A program made the translations under genes and the position numbers. From Terfezia claveryi (taxonomy: Eukaryota; Ascomycota; Pezizomycetes; Pezizales; Pezizaceae), in assembly GCA_015179025.1 (NCBI GenBank), contig WHUX01000080.1, positions 62,001-126,000 of the forward strand: a stretch of DNA of 64,000 nt, in the 5' to 3' direction. The notes beneath the pieces are model-generated. The model saw only the letters and a list, made by a program, of their open reading frames with translations, did not search any database and was not told the DNA's origin. Numbering within the stretch: position 1 is the stretch's first letter; every line of letters begins with the position of its first letter. Shown piece by piece: positions 31,430-44,008 of this stretch.

Positions 31430-32741
31430 TCGGAGGGTTAGGGGCTGGTGTCGCCTTCGCCGGCTCTGTGCCCTAACTGTTCAGATGGTTCGGAGGTGGT
31501 ACCGGTAGTGGTTGAACCAGCGCTCCGGGGAGTTATTGCCGACGCTTGTCCGCCTCCTCCCTCAGCTCGCCACTCTCTTCCTCCCCTGATTGGAATCTGT
31601 CATACCACTGCGCAGCCTCTTCCCTTTCTCGTACCCATGCTTCCGTTACCTCTGTTAATTCCTTCGAATGTGGTGCTCGTCTGTTTCCCAGGAAGTCTGT
31701 GTTTCCATTGAAAGCTGCATCCCCGCCTCCACGGGAGATGGGTCATACAACCAGATATGCATCCCCGGAACTACTCGAGAGAGGCTTTGATGAATGGCAA
31801 TACCACCTCCTGTCACTGGCTATCAATATCACAAAGATGCATGGTCTCCCGACGTTCGCTGTAGGGGTGCACCAGAGAGAAGCGGCGTCAATATTTCAAA
31901 CTGCATACGCCGAACACCACCTCAGGCATCAGTGTCAATACCACCCAAGGCGTCAGTATCGAACGTAGGTTGTCAGAGCCGCTAGCGGATCATTTTGAAA
32001 ACCTGTGACGGCTGTACTCATATCAATGTCGCTTTCACCACTTTCGTAATCATTGAGGGACCGTGGTTGTGCGTGCCAAGTGACTGGCAGCCCGGTCTTT
32101 CGTGGGGAATTTCGTCGATCCATCTTCCCCGGATTGTCTTTTTTTACCCCCTTGCATGGCATGTCTGGTGTTGGTGTGGGAGTCATATTGCTCGTATTGC
32201 TGTTTGGAACGGAGCCTAGGCAGCAGAGATGTGAGGAGGCGAGGTGATTGGACTGTGGGAGGCGCGGGAGCTACGACCCCACAGATTGGATAGAAGTTTG
32301 ACGCTGGTGTGCAGAGAGTGCTCTGCTGGCAAACCCACGATACGGGGCGGTAGAGAAGAATCGCAGGTTATCGTGGGAGCTTCAGGACGAGAGGGGTCCC
32401 CGAGTGTTAAATCAGAGGAGCTCGTCGAGCTCTTTCGGTTGAGGGCGATTTGGCCCCGGGGGACCTTCCGTATCGTGAGATACGCTCGAAAACGTACTTG
32501 CGCTTGGTGGTTTGTGTGTCGTCGATGCGAGAAGGAGGAAGCAGATCTCCAAGGGTTTCTCTGTTAAAGAGGACTCAGACCAAGAAGGTACAGTCATAAG
32601 GATGAGGAAATGTAAGCATATTCCACCGCCTGCAAAAGAGCGGGCTGCTCTGGCTCCTGCTCCTACTACTGGTCCCAGTCGGAGAAATGTGGGAACAGCC
32701 ATAAGAGAGCCCGTTAGAGGCAGATCCTGAGCAAACCCCAA
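31430..32741 (-). pseudogene. LINE ORF1-like remnant, copy A
   Basis: Minus-strand frames carry SVSHDTEGPPGPNRPQPKEL (near 32440) and a Lys/Arg-rich MDRRNSPRKTGLPVTWHAQP (near 32100). Both stretches recur in the same order and spacing in copy B (36.2-35.6 kb). Together with the LINE tail downstream at 30.6 kb this suggests an internally deleted minus-strand Tad1-like LINE retaining ORF1 and 3' UTR. Plus-strand open frames here are shadows. The assignment to ORF1 rests mainly on position and on the resemblance of copy B to the ORF1 part of the 52-kb LINE. Confidence 0.45.
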
Positions 32742-33556
32742 GACGATAAGGATAGCAACATATTCCTAGTTCTGCGTATCCCACGCCGGCTATGGGTTTC
32801 TTTAAGAGTGTTTTACCCATTCCAGAAGGTATGCAAGCTGTCGTAGGTTAGTCTCGGGTGCCGAGACTAGTCGTAGGTGGAATCTGGGCAGTGATCAGCG
32901 TAGCACAAGCAATAGACCTCAAGCAAGCATTCAGCCACAAAGAAGCAATCATAGCCTCGAGCGAGCATTTGTCCGCAAGCAAGTAAGCAACGCCAAGGGA
33001 GCGATCTGTGAGGAGCCACAGGTAGATAGATAGTATGTATAGATAGATACAGGTAGATCGATAACATGTATGCAGCACGGTAGATAGCATAGCATAGGCA
33101 TGGCGTGCGACACATCATCAACAATATACAGATACTCGTCACAACGCCTCTGGCCGGTTGTACACACATCGTCTGTCACAGGCCTCTGGCCGGGGCCAGT
33201 TACCACAAGCAAAAAACAACCTCGACAAACAGGCAGTCAGGTCATAATGCCCACTACATGCTCGAAGGATATCAGGCTCAAAGGACTCAAAGCTTTTACT
33301 GAAGTGACGGCAAATCTAGAGAGCTTCGGTAATCGGATTACGCTTGAGCTGATCCGGCAAAACCTCCCTTATTCCATGGTAGGGAGGTCAAAGGAGATCC
33401 GTCTGGGGAATATGAGTATGTGGACCCCGTGGATGTGGAAAGGAGGTTGAGTTATGCTATGGGAAAGACAGCATGTGCAGGATTGGCTACAAGCTTGGCG
33501 GGGGATGCGGTAGTGGGAAGACTACCATGAGAGTCCCAATTGCTTTTTTTTTTCTT
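32742..33556. other. No supported gene; short GATA-type repeat
   Basis: A degenerate gatagata/gtagatagat microsatellite lies at 33020-33090. A T-run and a 23-nt A-run (33557-33579) mark the junction to the next LINE tail. No coding sequence recognised. Confidence 0.4.
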
Positions 33557-34060
33557 AAAAAAAAAAAAAAAAAAAAAAATCCTCATTACCCCTATTCGGT
33601 CCCAGCAAGGGGACGATCAAGAGCAACCCGGAAACTTGTAACGGGGCGATGGCTATGAGCTTATTCCAGGGAGCGCTTGGGCTATGAACTCTAGATATAG
33701 ACAGAGCTTCTATGACAAGGAGGAACGTAATGTATTCAGCACGGCTAAGATACAGGACGTTGCCTGAAGAGAGAATACAAGTCCTAATATAAGGATCCCC
33801 GCGAGGTTCCAACATTCCTTAGCGCCCATACATTCCAACATCCCTAAGCGCCTGTGACATATATATTGGGCCTATACTTGGTAGGCCGTGACAAAACTCG
33901 GGTGGATTCAAGACAAGGCAAGTTAATCTGCCAGGTCCGGCACGCAGAGAGCAAAAGAACGAACTCAAGAGATTCGAGGTCCCATGCGGTCATTAACGGG
34001 CTTGCACCCGATGACCCAAAGAGGCCTGACTGAACCTCGACTCAGAACAAAGCCAAAAAG
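33557..34060 (-). mobile_element. LINE 3' end with homopolymer, minus strand
   Basis: Homopolymer, then cctcattacccctattcggtccc and the hairpin (33598-33614), then, after about 280 bp of other sequence, ctgccaggtccggca and catgcggtcattaacgggct as in the 30.6-kb copy. 3' UTR of a minus-strand LINE. Confidence 0.65.
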
Positions 34061-34340
34061 TGGTAGGGATTTTAAGAAAAACCCTTCTCCAAAAACGCTC
34101 CCAGGTAGAGAAACTCAAAAAAAATAATAACGTCTCGCAGGTGGGAAAATGGAATGCCAAAAGGTTGATAGGGAATTTAAGCAAGGAAAAAATCGTAGGT
34201 GTGAAAAAGTCTCGCAGGTGGGAAAAGGGAACGCCAAAAGGTTGGTAGGGAATTTAAGCAACAAAAAAATCGTAGGTGTGAAAAAGTCTCGCAGGTGGGA
34301 AAACTCAAATGCCCTAAGCGCTGGTAGGAAATTTAACAAC
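34061..34340. repeat. Tandem repeat of about 75-110 bp
   Basis: Units contain gtctcgcaggtgggaaaa, cgccaaaaggttggtaggga and aaaatcgtaggtgtgaaaaa. Three partial units (34130, 34210, 34285), with a related tctcgcaggtagacaaactc also at 30898. Lies at the junction of LINE 3' UTR and ORF1-like sequence. Confidence 0.65.
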
Positions 34341-34540
34341 GCTCGCTCAAAAAGCACTCCCGTGAACTGAAACCACAATCCAATCTCATGCTCTTCTCGT
34401 TCTGGTGGAGGGAATCATTTGTTCCAGTCGAATTCCGTGCTGCGGAACACGCTCTTGCCCATGCAGAGACCTTGTATCGTGTCAATCCCCTCTATCATAC
34501 CATGTGGATAACCAGTGATGAGGCCAGTTTACTGACCCTA

Positions 34541-36290
34541 CTACCTTCTTGCAGCAACATGCCCAGAATTCGGGCCCCCTTGTTGTCCTCTTCGATCCAG
34601 CGGCGTATAAGACCAGGCTTGTAATTCGTTTAGGGCCGCGTGATATACAACGGCTAATGTTCGGTTCGGCGGGGGGGGAATGGTCGGAGGTGGTGTCGAT
34701 AATGGTAACTTCTTCGGAGGGTTCGGAGATGATGCAGATGCCACCAGCTCTTTGCCTGTACCCTTTCCTTTTGAATTCGATGCCTGCACGTTTTTGAGTG
34801 CTGGGGGGTTAGTACTGTATTGGATTTCTTGTGGTTCTGGCTGGTTGAGGTTGCTGCCTCCTCATACGTGTCTACTGGGGATGTGTCGGTTGAGGTGTCA
34901 GTGTAAGTAGACTGTAGACACACTGTTCAGTGTAGCTGGAGGTGTGGTCTGGGTGCTGGTGTCTGAGGTTCCGTTGGTGAGTGGTGTGGCTGTGAAAACC
35001 GAGAGAACACTTCCGGGAGAAAAGACTAAATATCTCCTTGCATTCTCTGCGATTTCATCTTTTGCTGGCACATCATCTTCTTCGAAGATGATATTGAGAT
35101 CCTTATCAAACCTGGTTAAAATGCCATTGATATAGTGTTGAATAAACCAGCTTACACCATATGATATCATCATGGTATAGCGGTCCCGCGGTCCCACTCA
35201 TGGGCCCACACGCATATGTCATACCTATGCAAGGCATACATATGCTCGCTCGCTCTTTCATGTATATATAGCTGCGATCTTCGCTCTACTTGACACTCAT
35301 TACTTCAAGCAATTCAGTCAAGTCACTCGCTCGCTCTTGCTCTCTCTCTCTCTCTTGTGGTTCTAGTGAAGTCTTCTTTAGTGAACCTAGTGATTCACCG
35401 CTGCCTCACCTTCAATATATAGAAGTCCCATTGATTCAGGGATAGTGTGTGGTGGTGGTGGCCCCGCTCTATGAGTATCCCCCTCATACGATTGAGGGCT
35501 ATAATGGAATCATTGGCATAGCTGCATAATTCTTCATCTGTGGTGGTCTTTGGTGGTGGGGATGTGGCCACCGAGGCAGTGGCCATTCTTGTGTCGTCGC
35601 TTTTGTGCCTGCTTAGAGATGGTGGCTGTGGGTGCCCGGTGATAGACAGCCGGGTCTTGAGTGGTGGATTTACTCGATCCATCTTTCCCGGGCTGTCCTT
35701 TCTCTATACCTTGCCTGATATGTTGGTTGGCTGTAATGTTACTGATTATTGGCTAATCAAAAGTGTACATAGTGTGATACCTCGAATCTCACTTGCTGTT
35801 GGCGTGCAATGTGAGCCAGTGTATGTGAGATGGCTGGTCTCTAGTGTCGTCGTGAGTTGTGAGTTGAATTAGTGTTTGGCTGGGAGGTATGGGAGTTGTC
35901 CTTCCATGGATTGGGTGAAGGTCCCGGTCGGCCAGGACTTGCGGGTTGTCGACTAGTGGTAGGCGAGGTGTAGGGGCTATCGCTTTGCAGGTTGTGCGGA
36001 TGCCTCAAGAATTGCGTGCTGGATGTGCTGAGCTGGTAAGTCCACGATACGGGGTGGTCGAGAAGAATTGCAGGACATCGTGGGTTTTGAGAAGTTTAAA
36101 GCCGGAGGAAACGTGCAGGGAGGAGTCCCCAAGTGTGAGATTAGGATATGTTTGGAACTCTTCCGGATGCGGGTAGTTAAGCCTCAGGGGACCTTCTGTG
36201 TCGTGAGATACACTCAAAAACGTGTTGACAGGTTGCGCTGGTGGTTCTTGATCGGAGCCCCAAGTGCTGGAAGAGGCATGGAGACATGAG
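34541..36290 (-). pseudogene. LINE ORF1-like remnant, copy B
   Basis: Minus-strand pieces include GTGKELVASASSPNPPKK and TLAVVYHAALNELQAWSY (34790-34600). These parallel KGKESAAAALPSNPPNDS and AVVFHVSPTKSRQV of the plus-strand LINE at 52.47-52.58 kb, so this is the C-terminal part of ORF1. Upstream pieces (YTMMISYGVSWFIQHYINGI; NARRYLVFSPGSVLSVFTAT; MDRVNPPLKTRLSITGHPQP) are frameshifted relative to one another. The block 35600-36250 is a direct repeat of 32050-32530. A promoter-like tatatatagctg followed by CT-rich sequence lies at 35270-35360. Confidence 0.5.
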
Positions 36291-36854
36291 AAGGCCTATA
36301 GCCGATGGAGGTGGGAATATCAAGGAATAACCCTATATGACCTTCTGAGAACCAATTCAGTGGGGAGGTAGACGCACCACCAGCACTCAACCACGGAGAT
36401 CGTTTTCGGGCGTATCTTCAGGATGCCAAGGCCCCCGCACACGAAATCAAGTTCATTCAATAGCGCTCACTGAGCATTATCTCCCATCCTAATTCAGCAG
36501 TTTCATGGTCCTCTTTATGCACTTTCACCATCCTTGAAGGCCCAGAAACCTAGGATATCTTGCAATTATTCCCGCGAGCTTCGTATCGTTGGCTCGCCAG
36601 CTCGGCACTCAACACACAATCAGAAGCTATCCAGAGGGCGACAACTCCCACATATTCCCATCTCAGATCGTAAAGAATGAGTCACGCCAGAAACCGAGTT
36701 CACCGACACCATTCACCCAATCCTTCTCCGTATTTCCAGCGGTCCAATCGTCATAAAGGGATTCACATATCACAACGTCATCCCACCAATACACAGCATC
36801 GGAAACCCCATACCTCAAACGATCCAATCACAGCCCGGCTGTAGCACGACAGCA
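36291..36854. other. Unique sequence flanking the giant palindrome
   Basis: No recognisable gene. It shows no similarity to the sequence immediately right of 51914, so the palindrome has unlike flanks. The last four bases (agca) do not match the four bases after the right end (ccca). Confidence 0.5.
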
Positions 36855-36920
36855 TGTTCTGTCCCATAGAGCGGTGCGTCCCGCCCACGTGTGGGACGTC
36901 CCATACGCCTGTGGGACGCT

Positions 36921-36950
36921 AAAGCTGGGTGGGACGTCCCACCCAGCTTT
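36921..36950. promoter_or_regulatory. Perfect 30-bp subterminal palindrome, left end
   Basis: Half-site AAAGCTGGGTGGGAC followed by its exact complement. The core GGGACGTCCC also occurs as gtgggacgtcccata at 36890-36910. It sits 66 bp from the left terminus. A symmetrical subterminal site is what a dimeric element-encoded protein would bind (inference). It could also extrude as a cruciform. Confidence 0.7.
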
Positions 36951-37209
36951 GGCACTAGTGACCGTCCCATCCAGCGGTGGAATAATTTTCTAGCATAATT
37001 ATTGCAAGCCGGACAAAATTATTGCATACAGAACTATTCTATCTATGTAAGAGAAACAACCAACCGAAACAACCAAGTGAAACAACCAAGCAAAATAACC
37101 AAGCAAAATAACCAAGCAAAATAACCAGACATATATACATAAGATACAAATAAATAAAACAAGCAGTAGTATGATCTAAAAAAAAAACAGATAAATAAAA
37201 GAACAGAAA

Positions 37210-39560
37210 TCAAGTTCTCTGGACTACTATACTATCTATTAAATTATCCCCACCAGCTGAATTAGAGACTGAAGCAGTAAGTCGGGAGGAACGACGAGTC
37301 ATGGAGGTAGAGCCTGAAGGTGCAAGTGTAGAGCCTGAAGGTGCAAGTGTAGAGCGTGAGACTACAGTGCGAGTATTACGCTCCTCAAGGGCAGCGAGGT
37401 TTAGACATGCCCCAGCCTGATTACCCAAGCGGTCCTTGCCCCGGTGGCAATAGTTAGTGCATCTAGAGCCAGATTTGAAGCACTTGCACCATTTGGTTTG
37501 ACAGGTAGAGCTGTTGCTGCAAGTACAGTATAGAAGCACCTCTGTTATTTGAGAGGCTAGAGTAGCACCGCGCTGGAGAGTGATTACTGATGAATTACTT
37601 GTGAGATCCAAAGTTGTAGCTGGAGAAAGCATAAGTAGAAGAAAATCAAGCTGACAATAGGGATAAGGCACTTACCCACAAGCTCAGGAACCCGGTTGAG
37701 TTCACCGGTTGGATATAATGATCCAAGATACCATACTCTGTCTGTAGTTGATATCTACCAGAGTGTGGCTGGCCTATAACTCGAGCATATAGTCTAGGAT
37801 GGTCTAGAGTACCCCGGTCTTCTGTAGGAATGCGCAGGGAAACAACTGTATTGGGCTCAAAGGACTCAATAATAAATCGTTTATTATAACGATTGGCCAT
37901 TTGATCCCGAGTCTTTTGGGCAATGGACAGTATTGATTCCTCTGCTTCCGTGAGTAGAATAGTAGGAGGCATAGCAGCAGTAGCCTCTGAAGTCACTACA
38001 GCAGTAGCCTCCAGAGTCGCTATAGTAGTAGCCTCCAGAGTTGCTACAGCAGTAGCCTCTGTAGTCGCTACAGCAGTAGCCTCTGGAGTCGCTACAGCAG
38101 TAGCTTCTGGAGTCACTGCAGTAGTCTCCAACAATACTGGATCAATTGAGAGTAAGCAGCTCTGGAGGGGGGTTGCTGTGCTCGGGAGTGTTGTGCTTAA
38201 GGGTATTATGCTCGAGAGTCCTGTGCTCGGAAGTGCTGTGCTCGAGAGTCCTGTGCTCGGAAGTGCTGTGCTCGAGAGTGCTGTGCTTGGGGGTACTGTG
38301 CTCATGGGTTCTGTGCTTGGGGGTACTGTGCTCGGAGGTGCTGTGCTCAAGGGTACTATGCTCGGGGGTGCTGTACTCGGGGGTGCTGTACTTAGAGATG
38401 ATACCTAGAAAAAATATCAGTAAAATCTCTAGTATATACACATGGTATCAAATCCCGGTTCCTACTTGAAAAGCCTCATCGAAAACCTCATCCTCAATAT
38501 CATCCAGCTGTGCATTAGGATCCACTGTAACTCGGTCCTCCCATCGAGGCTTCCGGTTATAAAATATCTCATAGGGCATTTTGCCATCTAACGATGAGTG
38601 GCTTTGTCTGTTCATACCAAGAGCAATATCCGGCAGTGCATCGCTCCAGCCCTGGCTATCATGGTCTACAAGCCAACAACGTAACTTGGTCTTCATGACT
38701 CCATTTGCCTGTTCAACCAGCCCCTGTGTCTGTGGATGTCGTGGCCTACCATTGATTATTTTGACCCCATATTTCCTCAATAAATCTAAGAGAATGCTCT
38801 TGAACTCAGCTCCATTATCACACTGCAGAATGTAAGGAACTCCAACAATCCCTATCCATTGAGCAACACACTTAGTAACTCCAGCTGCTGTTTTATCGAG
38901 AAGAGGATAAAGAAACTATATTTGGAAAAGTGGTCTTTAATATGTAAGATCCAATGGTTCCCATTATGAGGTGTGGCTCTCATATCGACTAGGTCGATCT
39001 GAACTCGCTCTAATGTATAATGCGACTCAATAGGCTGTAAAGGAGCCCGGGAATTCGAAGGCCGACTCCGAATACATGTAGTGCAGTATTTTAGTAGCCA
39101 AAAAACCTCTTGCCTAGAGATTCCATAAAATTTCTCCTGAACAAGCTAGAAGGTTTTTTTGATCCCTGGATGATGACAACGGAGATGGCAGTCCAAAATT
39201 GATTGATATACTTCTTCTAGTCTAACAACTTGCCTATAATACTAGAATTAGCTCTTGAACCCATTGATAATACTATAAAGATTTACCGCTGTGGATGTTT
39301 ATCAACTGCCTTGTGCCATAATTTCCCATCTACTAACTCATAATTGTCAAGTGCATCACTTCTGGAATTTGACCATTTCTGCCTCTCACGTTTATCTGTC
39401 ATAGACTCAAGAGCTTTAGTATTGGATCTAGGGAGGTCAGAATAGATATATAATCATCATATTTGTTGCTGGGGAAATGAGCATGGTTGAGGTTTTCATT
39501 GGACTGTATCCAAGCCTGGAATGCTTCCTCGGTACCATCAGGAAAAATAGAGGTAGACAT
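37210..39560 (-). pseudogene. Ginger/KRBA2-like integrase, left-arm copy
   Basis: Mirror of the gene at 49193-51559, transcribed towards the left terminus. The same intron positions are visible (for example 37620-37675). The integrase core survives at 38780-38448 (RKYGVKIINGRPRHPQTQGL then VEQANGVMKTKL). Its defects differ from those of the right copy: a missing C in GATCC of exon 1 (near 39425), a CAG-to-TAG stop just after the H2C2 region (near 39150), a lost base near 38915, and a lost base at the GILD/HY position (near 37727). Two bases that are lost in the right copy are present here. The Ala/Thr/Val repeat (EATAVATPEATAVA) and the Ser/Thr/Pro repeat are conserved. Ends at IVVQRT. Confidence 0.75.
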
Positions 39561-39849
39561 AACAGGTAGGTAGGGGTAAGACAGACTGGGGATCTAAGAA
39601 GAAGTTGTCGATATCTAGACTTCTTATAAAGCTTTTCTTAGTAGAGGCAATACGTATGATTGGGGAATGCGCTGGATGCCCTAGCCAGCAATGCACATAG
39701 TTGGAGAATGCGCTGGACGCCCTAGCCAGCAATGCGCATAGTTGGAGAATGCGCTGGACGCCCTAGCCAGCATTACGCATAATTGGGGAATGCGGAATGC
39801 GCTGGACACCCTCACCTAATGAGGGAATGAGCTGGATACCCTAGCAACA

Positions 39850-41870
39850 CATGAATTCATATATATATGAAAACTCATGAATTCATATATATAGAGAGAC
39901 TCGAAAACACATGAATTCATATATATAGAGAGACCCGAAAACACATGAATTCATACATATAGAGAGACTCGAAAACATACATATAGAGAGACCCGAAAAC
40001 ACATAAATTCATACATATAGAGAGACTCGAAAACACATGAATTCATACATATAGAAAGACTCGAAAACACATGAATTCATACATATAGAGAGACTCGAAA
40101 ACACATGAATTCATACATATAGAGAGACTCGAAAACATACATATAGAGAGACCAGAAAACACATGAATTCATATATATAGAGAGACCCGAAAACACATGA
40201 ATTCATACATATAGAGAGACCCGAAAACATACATATAGAGAGACCCGAAAACACATAAATTCATATATATAGAGAGACCCGAAAACACATGAATTCATAC
40301 ATATAGAGAGACATATAGAGAGACCGAAAACACATGAATTCATACATATAGAGAGACTCGAAAACACATGAATTCATAATATAGAGAGACCCGAAAACAC
40401 ATGAATTCATACATATAGAGAGACCCGAAAACACATGAATTCATACATATAGAGAGACTCGAAAACACATGAATTCATATATATAGAGAGACCCGAAAAC
40501 ACATGAATTCATACATATAGAGAGACCCGAAAACATACATATAGAGAGACCCGAAAACACATGAATTCATACATATAGAGAGACCCAAAACACATGAATT
40601 CATACATATAGAGAGACCCGAAAACACATGAATTCATACATATAGAGAGACTCGAAAACACATGAATTCATACATATAGAGAGACCCAAAAACACATGAA
40701 TTCATATATATAGAGAGACCCGAAAACACATGAATTCATATATATAGAGAGACCCGAAAACACATGAATTCATACATATAGAGAGACCCGAAAACATACA
40801 TATAGAGAGACCCGAAAACACATGAATTCATACATATAGAGAGACTCGAAAACATACATATAGAGAGACCCGAAAACACATGAATTCATATATATAGAGA
40901 GACTCAAAAACACATGAATTCATACATATAGAGAGACTCGAAAACACATGAATTCATACATATAGAGAGACTCGAAAACACATGAATTCATACATATAGA
41001 GAGACTCGAACCAAAAACAATGAATTCATACATATAGAGAGACCCGAAAACACAGAATTCATACATATAGAGAGACCCGAAAACACATGAATTCATACAT
41101 ATAGAGAGACCCGAAAACACATGAATTCATATATATAGAGAGACCCGAAAACACATGAATTCATACATATAGAGAGACCCGAAAACATACATATAGAGAG
41201 ATCCGAAAACACATGAATTCATACATATAGAGAGACCCGAAATCAACATATAGAAGACTTGAAACATACATATAGAGAGACCCGAAAACACATGAATTCA
41301 TATATATAGAGAGACCCGAAAACACATGAATTCATATATATAGAGAGACCCGAAAACACATGAATTCATACATATAGAGAGACCCAAAAACACATGAATT
41401 CATATATATAGAGAGACCCGAAAACACATGAATTCATATATATAGAGAGACCCGAAAACACATGAATTCATATATATAGAGAGACCCGAAAACACATGAA
41501 TTCATACATATAGAGAGACCCGAAAACATACATATAGAGAGACCCGAAAACACATGAATTCATACATATAGAGAGACCCGAAAACATACATATAGAGAGA
41601 CCCGAAAACACATGAATTCATACATATAGAGAGACTCGAAAACATACATATAGAGAGACCCGAAAACACATAATTCATATATATAGAGAGACCCGAAAAC
41701 ACATGAATTCATACATATAGAAAGACCCGAAAACACATGAATTCATACATATAGAGAGACCCGAAAACACATGAATTCATACATATAGAGAGACCCGAAA
41801 ACACATGAATTCATATATATAGAGAGACCCGAAAACACAGGAATTCATATATATAGAGAGAACATATAGA
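39850..41870. repeat. 34-bp satellite array, left arm
   Basis: About 55-60 units read as acatgaattcatacatatag then agagacccgaaaac, with many deletion variants of about half length. Each unit contains the perfect palindrome ATGAATTCAT. The array is the reverse complement of the one at 46885-48890. Open frames in it are repeat translations. Confidence 0.95.
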
Positions 41871-41896
41871 TAAGATCATTGCCGGAGGCAAAATTG

Positions 41897-42195
41897 CAGT
41901 CTGTAGGGGGGGGCAAAACGAGTTACCCCAGTCCACTATACTCCGAGCGCCATCACACTACTTCTTAGGTCGCCCTCGTTGTAGACTTGTGGTTTGGTGG
42001 AGATATAGTGAACTAGAGCATTAAGGAATGGATACCCGACAACCCTACTCTCTCGTCCTTCCAATGATATTAAGGCAATTAACTTCTTGCCTCCACTGGG
42101 ATTCGAACTCGGGCCCTCAATAAATAGACATAACCGTAAAGTAAAGTACTTACCACTGCGCTATGCCTACTGTCAGTTTCATCAAACTGAATGAC
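41897..42195 (-). mobile_element. tRNA-derived SINE, copy 2
   Basis: Reverse complement of the 46.56-kb copy. The B box (seen here as ggattcgaactc, 42100-42111) and A box (accactgcgcta, 42152-42163) are intact, as is the inverted ccagt(t/c)cactat pair in the body. Lies immediately inside the 34-bp array. Confidence 0.6.
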
Positions 42196-42354
42196 CCTAG
42201 CCTCACATACCAAATCCTATGCGACAGACCTAACGGAGGGTGTTGGGCGCACTCATGTGTCACCATGTGTTAGTTGACACATTGCGAGAATACATGTGCG
42301 CATACATGTGAAAAGGAGGATATCGAGTATATATACCTCCTATGATAGCTTGAT

Positions 42355-42670
42355 CTGGAGGCAAGGCAATGTTGCTGGAGGCAAGGCAATATTGCTGGAG
42401 GCAAGGCAATACTGCCGGAGGCAAAGCAATGTTGCGGGAGGCAAGGCAATGTTGCTGGAGGCAAGGCAATACTGCCGGAGGGAAGGCAATGTTGCTGGAG
42501 GCAAGGCAATATTGCTGGAGGCAAGGCAATACTGCTGGAGGCAAGGCAATACTGCCGGAGGCAAGGCAATACTGCCGGAGGCAAGGCAGTATTGCTGGAG
42601 GCAAGGCAATATTGCTGGAGGTAAGGCAGTATTGCTGTAGGCAAGGCAATATTGCTGGAGGCAAGGCTTC
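42355..42670. repeat. 20-bp minisatellite, left arm
   Basis: About 15 units of ggaggcaaggcaatattgct with ata/aca/cgg variants. The mirror array at 45.6 kb is about 2.6 times longer. Its long open frames (LEARQYCWRQGN type and ALPPAVLPCLQQ type) exist because 20 bp cycles through all three frames without stops. Confidence 0.95.
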
Positions 42671-43110
42671 CTTCCTTTCCCCCCCTCGTTCATGCTGCCC
42701 TTCCCTCCCCCGCTGGCTAGTGCTGCCCCCCTCCCCTTCTCCACTGGTTTATGCCCCCCCTCCTTCCCTTGCTCGTTCATGCTGCCCTTCCCTCCCCCGC
42801 TGGCTAGTGCTGCCCTCCCCCCCTTCCCCACTGGTTCATTCCTTCCCCCGCTAGTACATGCTGCCCTTCCCTCGCCCGCTGGCTAGCGCTGCCCCCCTCC
42901 CCTCCCCGCCTGGTTCGTGCTGCCCCCCCCCCACTGATTCATGCTGCTCCCCCCACCCCACTGGTTCATGCGGCCCCTCCCCACTGATTTATGCTGCCCC
43001 AACCACAAAACTCCCGTTTTTCAGAATTCAGGGTAAATACGATGGCGAGTTCAGGGTAAATGCCACAGTGGGTGATATCAAAAAATAAAGTGGCCATATG
43101 GCTAGCTGGT
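42671..43110. repeat. GC-rich block with ctgcccttccctcccccgctggctag repeats
   Basis: C-rich repeats (unit around 25-60 bp built on ttcatgctgcccttccctccc) to about 43000, then a duplicated cagggtaaatacgatggcgagttcagggtaaatgcc. Mirrored at 45150-45590. No gene. Confidence 0.7.
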
Positions 43111-43139
43111 GGCACGTCAAGCTGGCAATGGGCTAATAT

Positions 43140-43380
43140 TGGATAAATTGCAGGCTGAATAGCGAGCTGGTGAAGTGGTGAATTGCAGGCTGAATAAACA
43201 GCTGTCGAAGGGGTGAATTGCAGGCTGAATAAACAGCTGGCGAAGGGGTGAATTACAGGCTGAATAAATAGTTGGCGAAGAGGTGAATTGCAGGCTAAAT
43301 AAACAGCTGGCGAAGGGGTGAATTGCAGGTTAAATAAACAGCTGGCGAAGGGGTGCTGATTCTGAACACCCAGCTGGGAA
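43140..43380. repeat. 35-bp tandem repeat, left arm
   Basis: Six to seven units of gaattgcaggctgaataaac followed by agctggcgaaggggt. Mirrored at 44890-45110. Confidence 0.85.
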
Positions 43381-43472
43381 AGGGGCGAATATTAGGGATA
43401 TTACATAACCTCAGTTAACTTGTAGTCTCTCTGCTTGCTGTTAGCTAATCCTGTACACTATGACTAAGAACA

Positions 43473-43721
43473 TTATAGAGGCAACCAGCAGATGAAGGAT
43501 CTGTCCAACTCCACGTCCCTTTGCTTGCTCGTTCCCTCAGCGAACTGTCGGCAGTAGCTGCTAGAAATAGCTGCTAGTGTGTGCGTGATGCAAGTGCACT
43601 TGCAGGAAGCACAACCCTCGAGCCCATTTCTTACCAATATGGCACAGCGCGATCTTATTATTGCATTGAGAGGAATGACAACAATTCTCACAAAGGAGAC
43701 TTCTGAATTGTACTGTGCCAT
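43473..43721 (-). other. 82-codon open frame in the inner unique block
   Basis: An ATG-initiated frame (MAQYNSEVSFVRIVVIPLNA) with a cysteine cluster (GCASCKCTC) in the middle. In the mirror copy (about 44541-44790, plus strand) one base is missing at the aagat(c)gcgctg position, which breaks the frame. An inverted pair ATATGGCACAG/CTGTGCCATAT lies within it. It is not clear that it is a gene. If it is, it would be a second element-encoded protein. Confidence 0.25.
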
Positions 43722-44008
43722 ATTAGGAAGACACGGGAAATTTGGTGTGTACTAGTACACCCAACTGGGTATGGTCAACCCCGCTTAGCAGACCTTGCAG
43801 CTGCCGGCTCAGCTATGCTAGCTTAGAGTGGCAATAAGTTCTAGGGTTGTTGTCTTGCCGAGGGTGCGCTATGCCTGTGCAGGCAATAGTAGTATCTGGC
43901 AATACATCTGGGTCTTTACGTAGTTGTGAGGAAGGTAACAACTGTAATATGTGTGGAACTCATGCATTTAGGGGTTCCTCAATATATATGAATTCATGTG
44001 TTTTCGGG

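Noticed and set aside
38142..38441. Open frames opposite the Ser/Thr/Pro repeat (STPEHSTLEHS and VLCSGVLCL types), also at 50284-50626
   Set aside because: Shadow frames of the repeat linker of the integrase. The spliced frame continues into the GPY-like and CXC parts.
39850..41870. Centromeric satellite
   Set aside because: The array is confined to the element arms and mirrored. Length (about 2 kb) and context indicate element-internal repeats.
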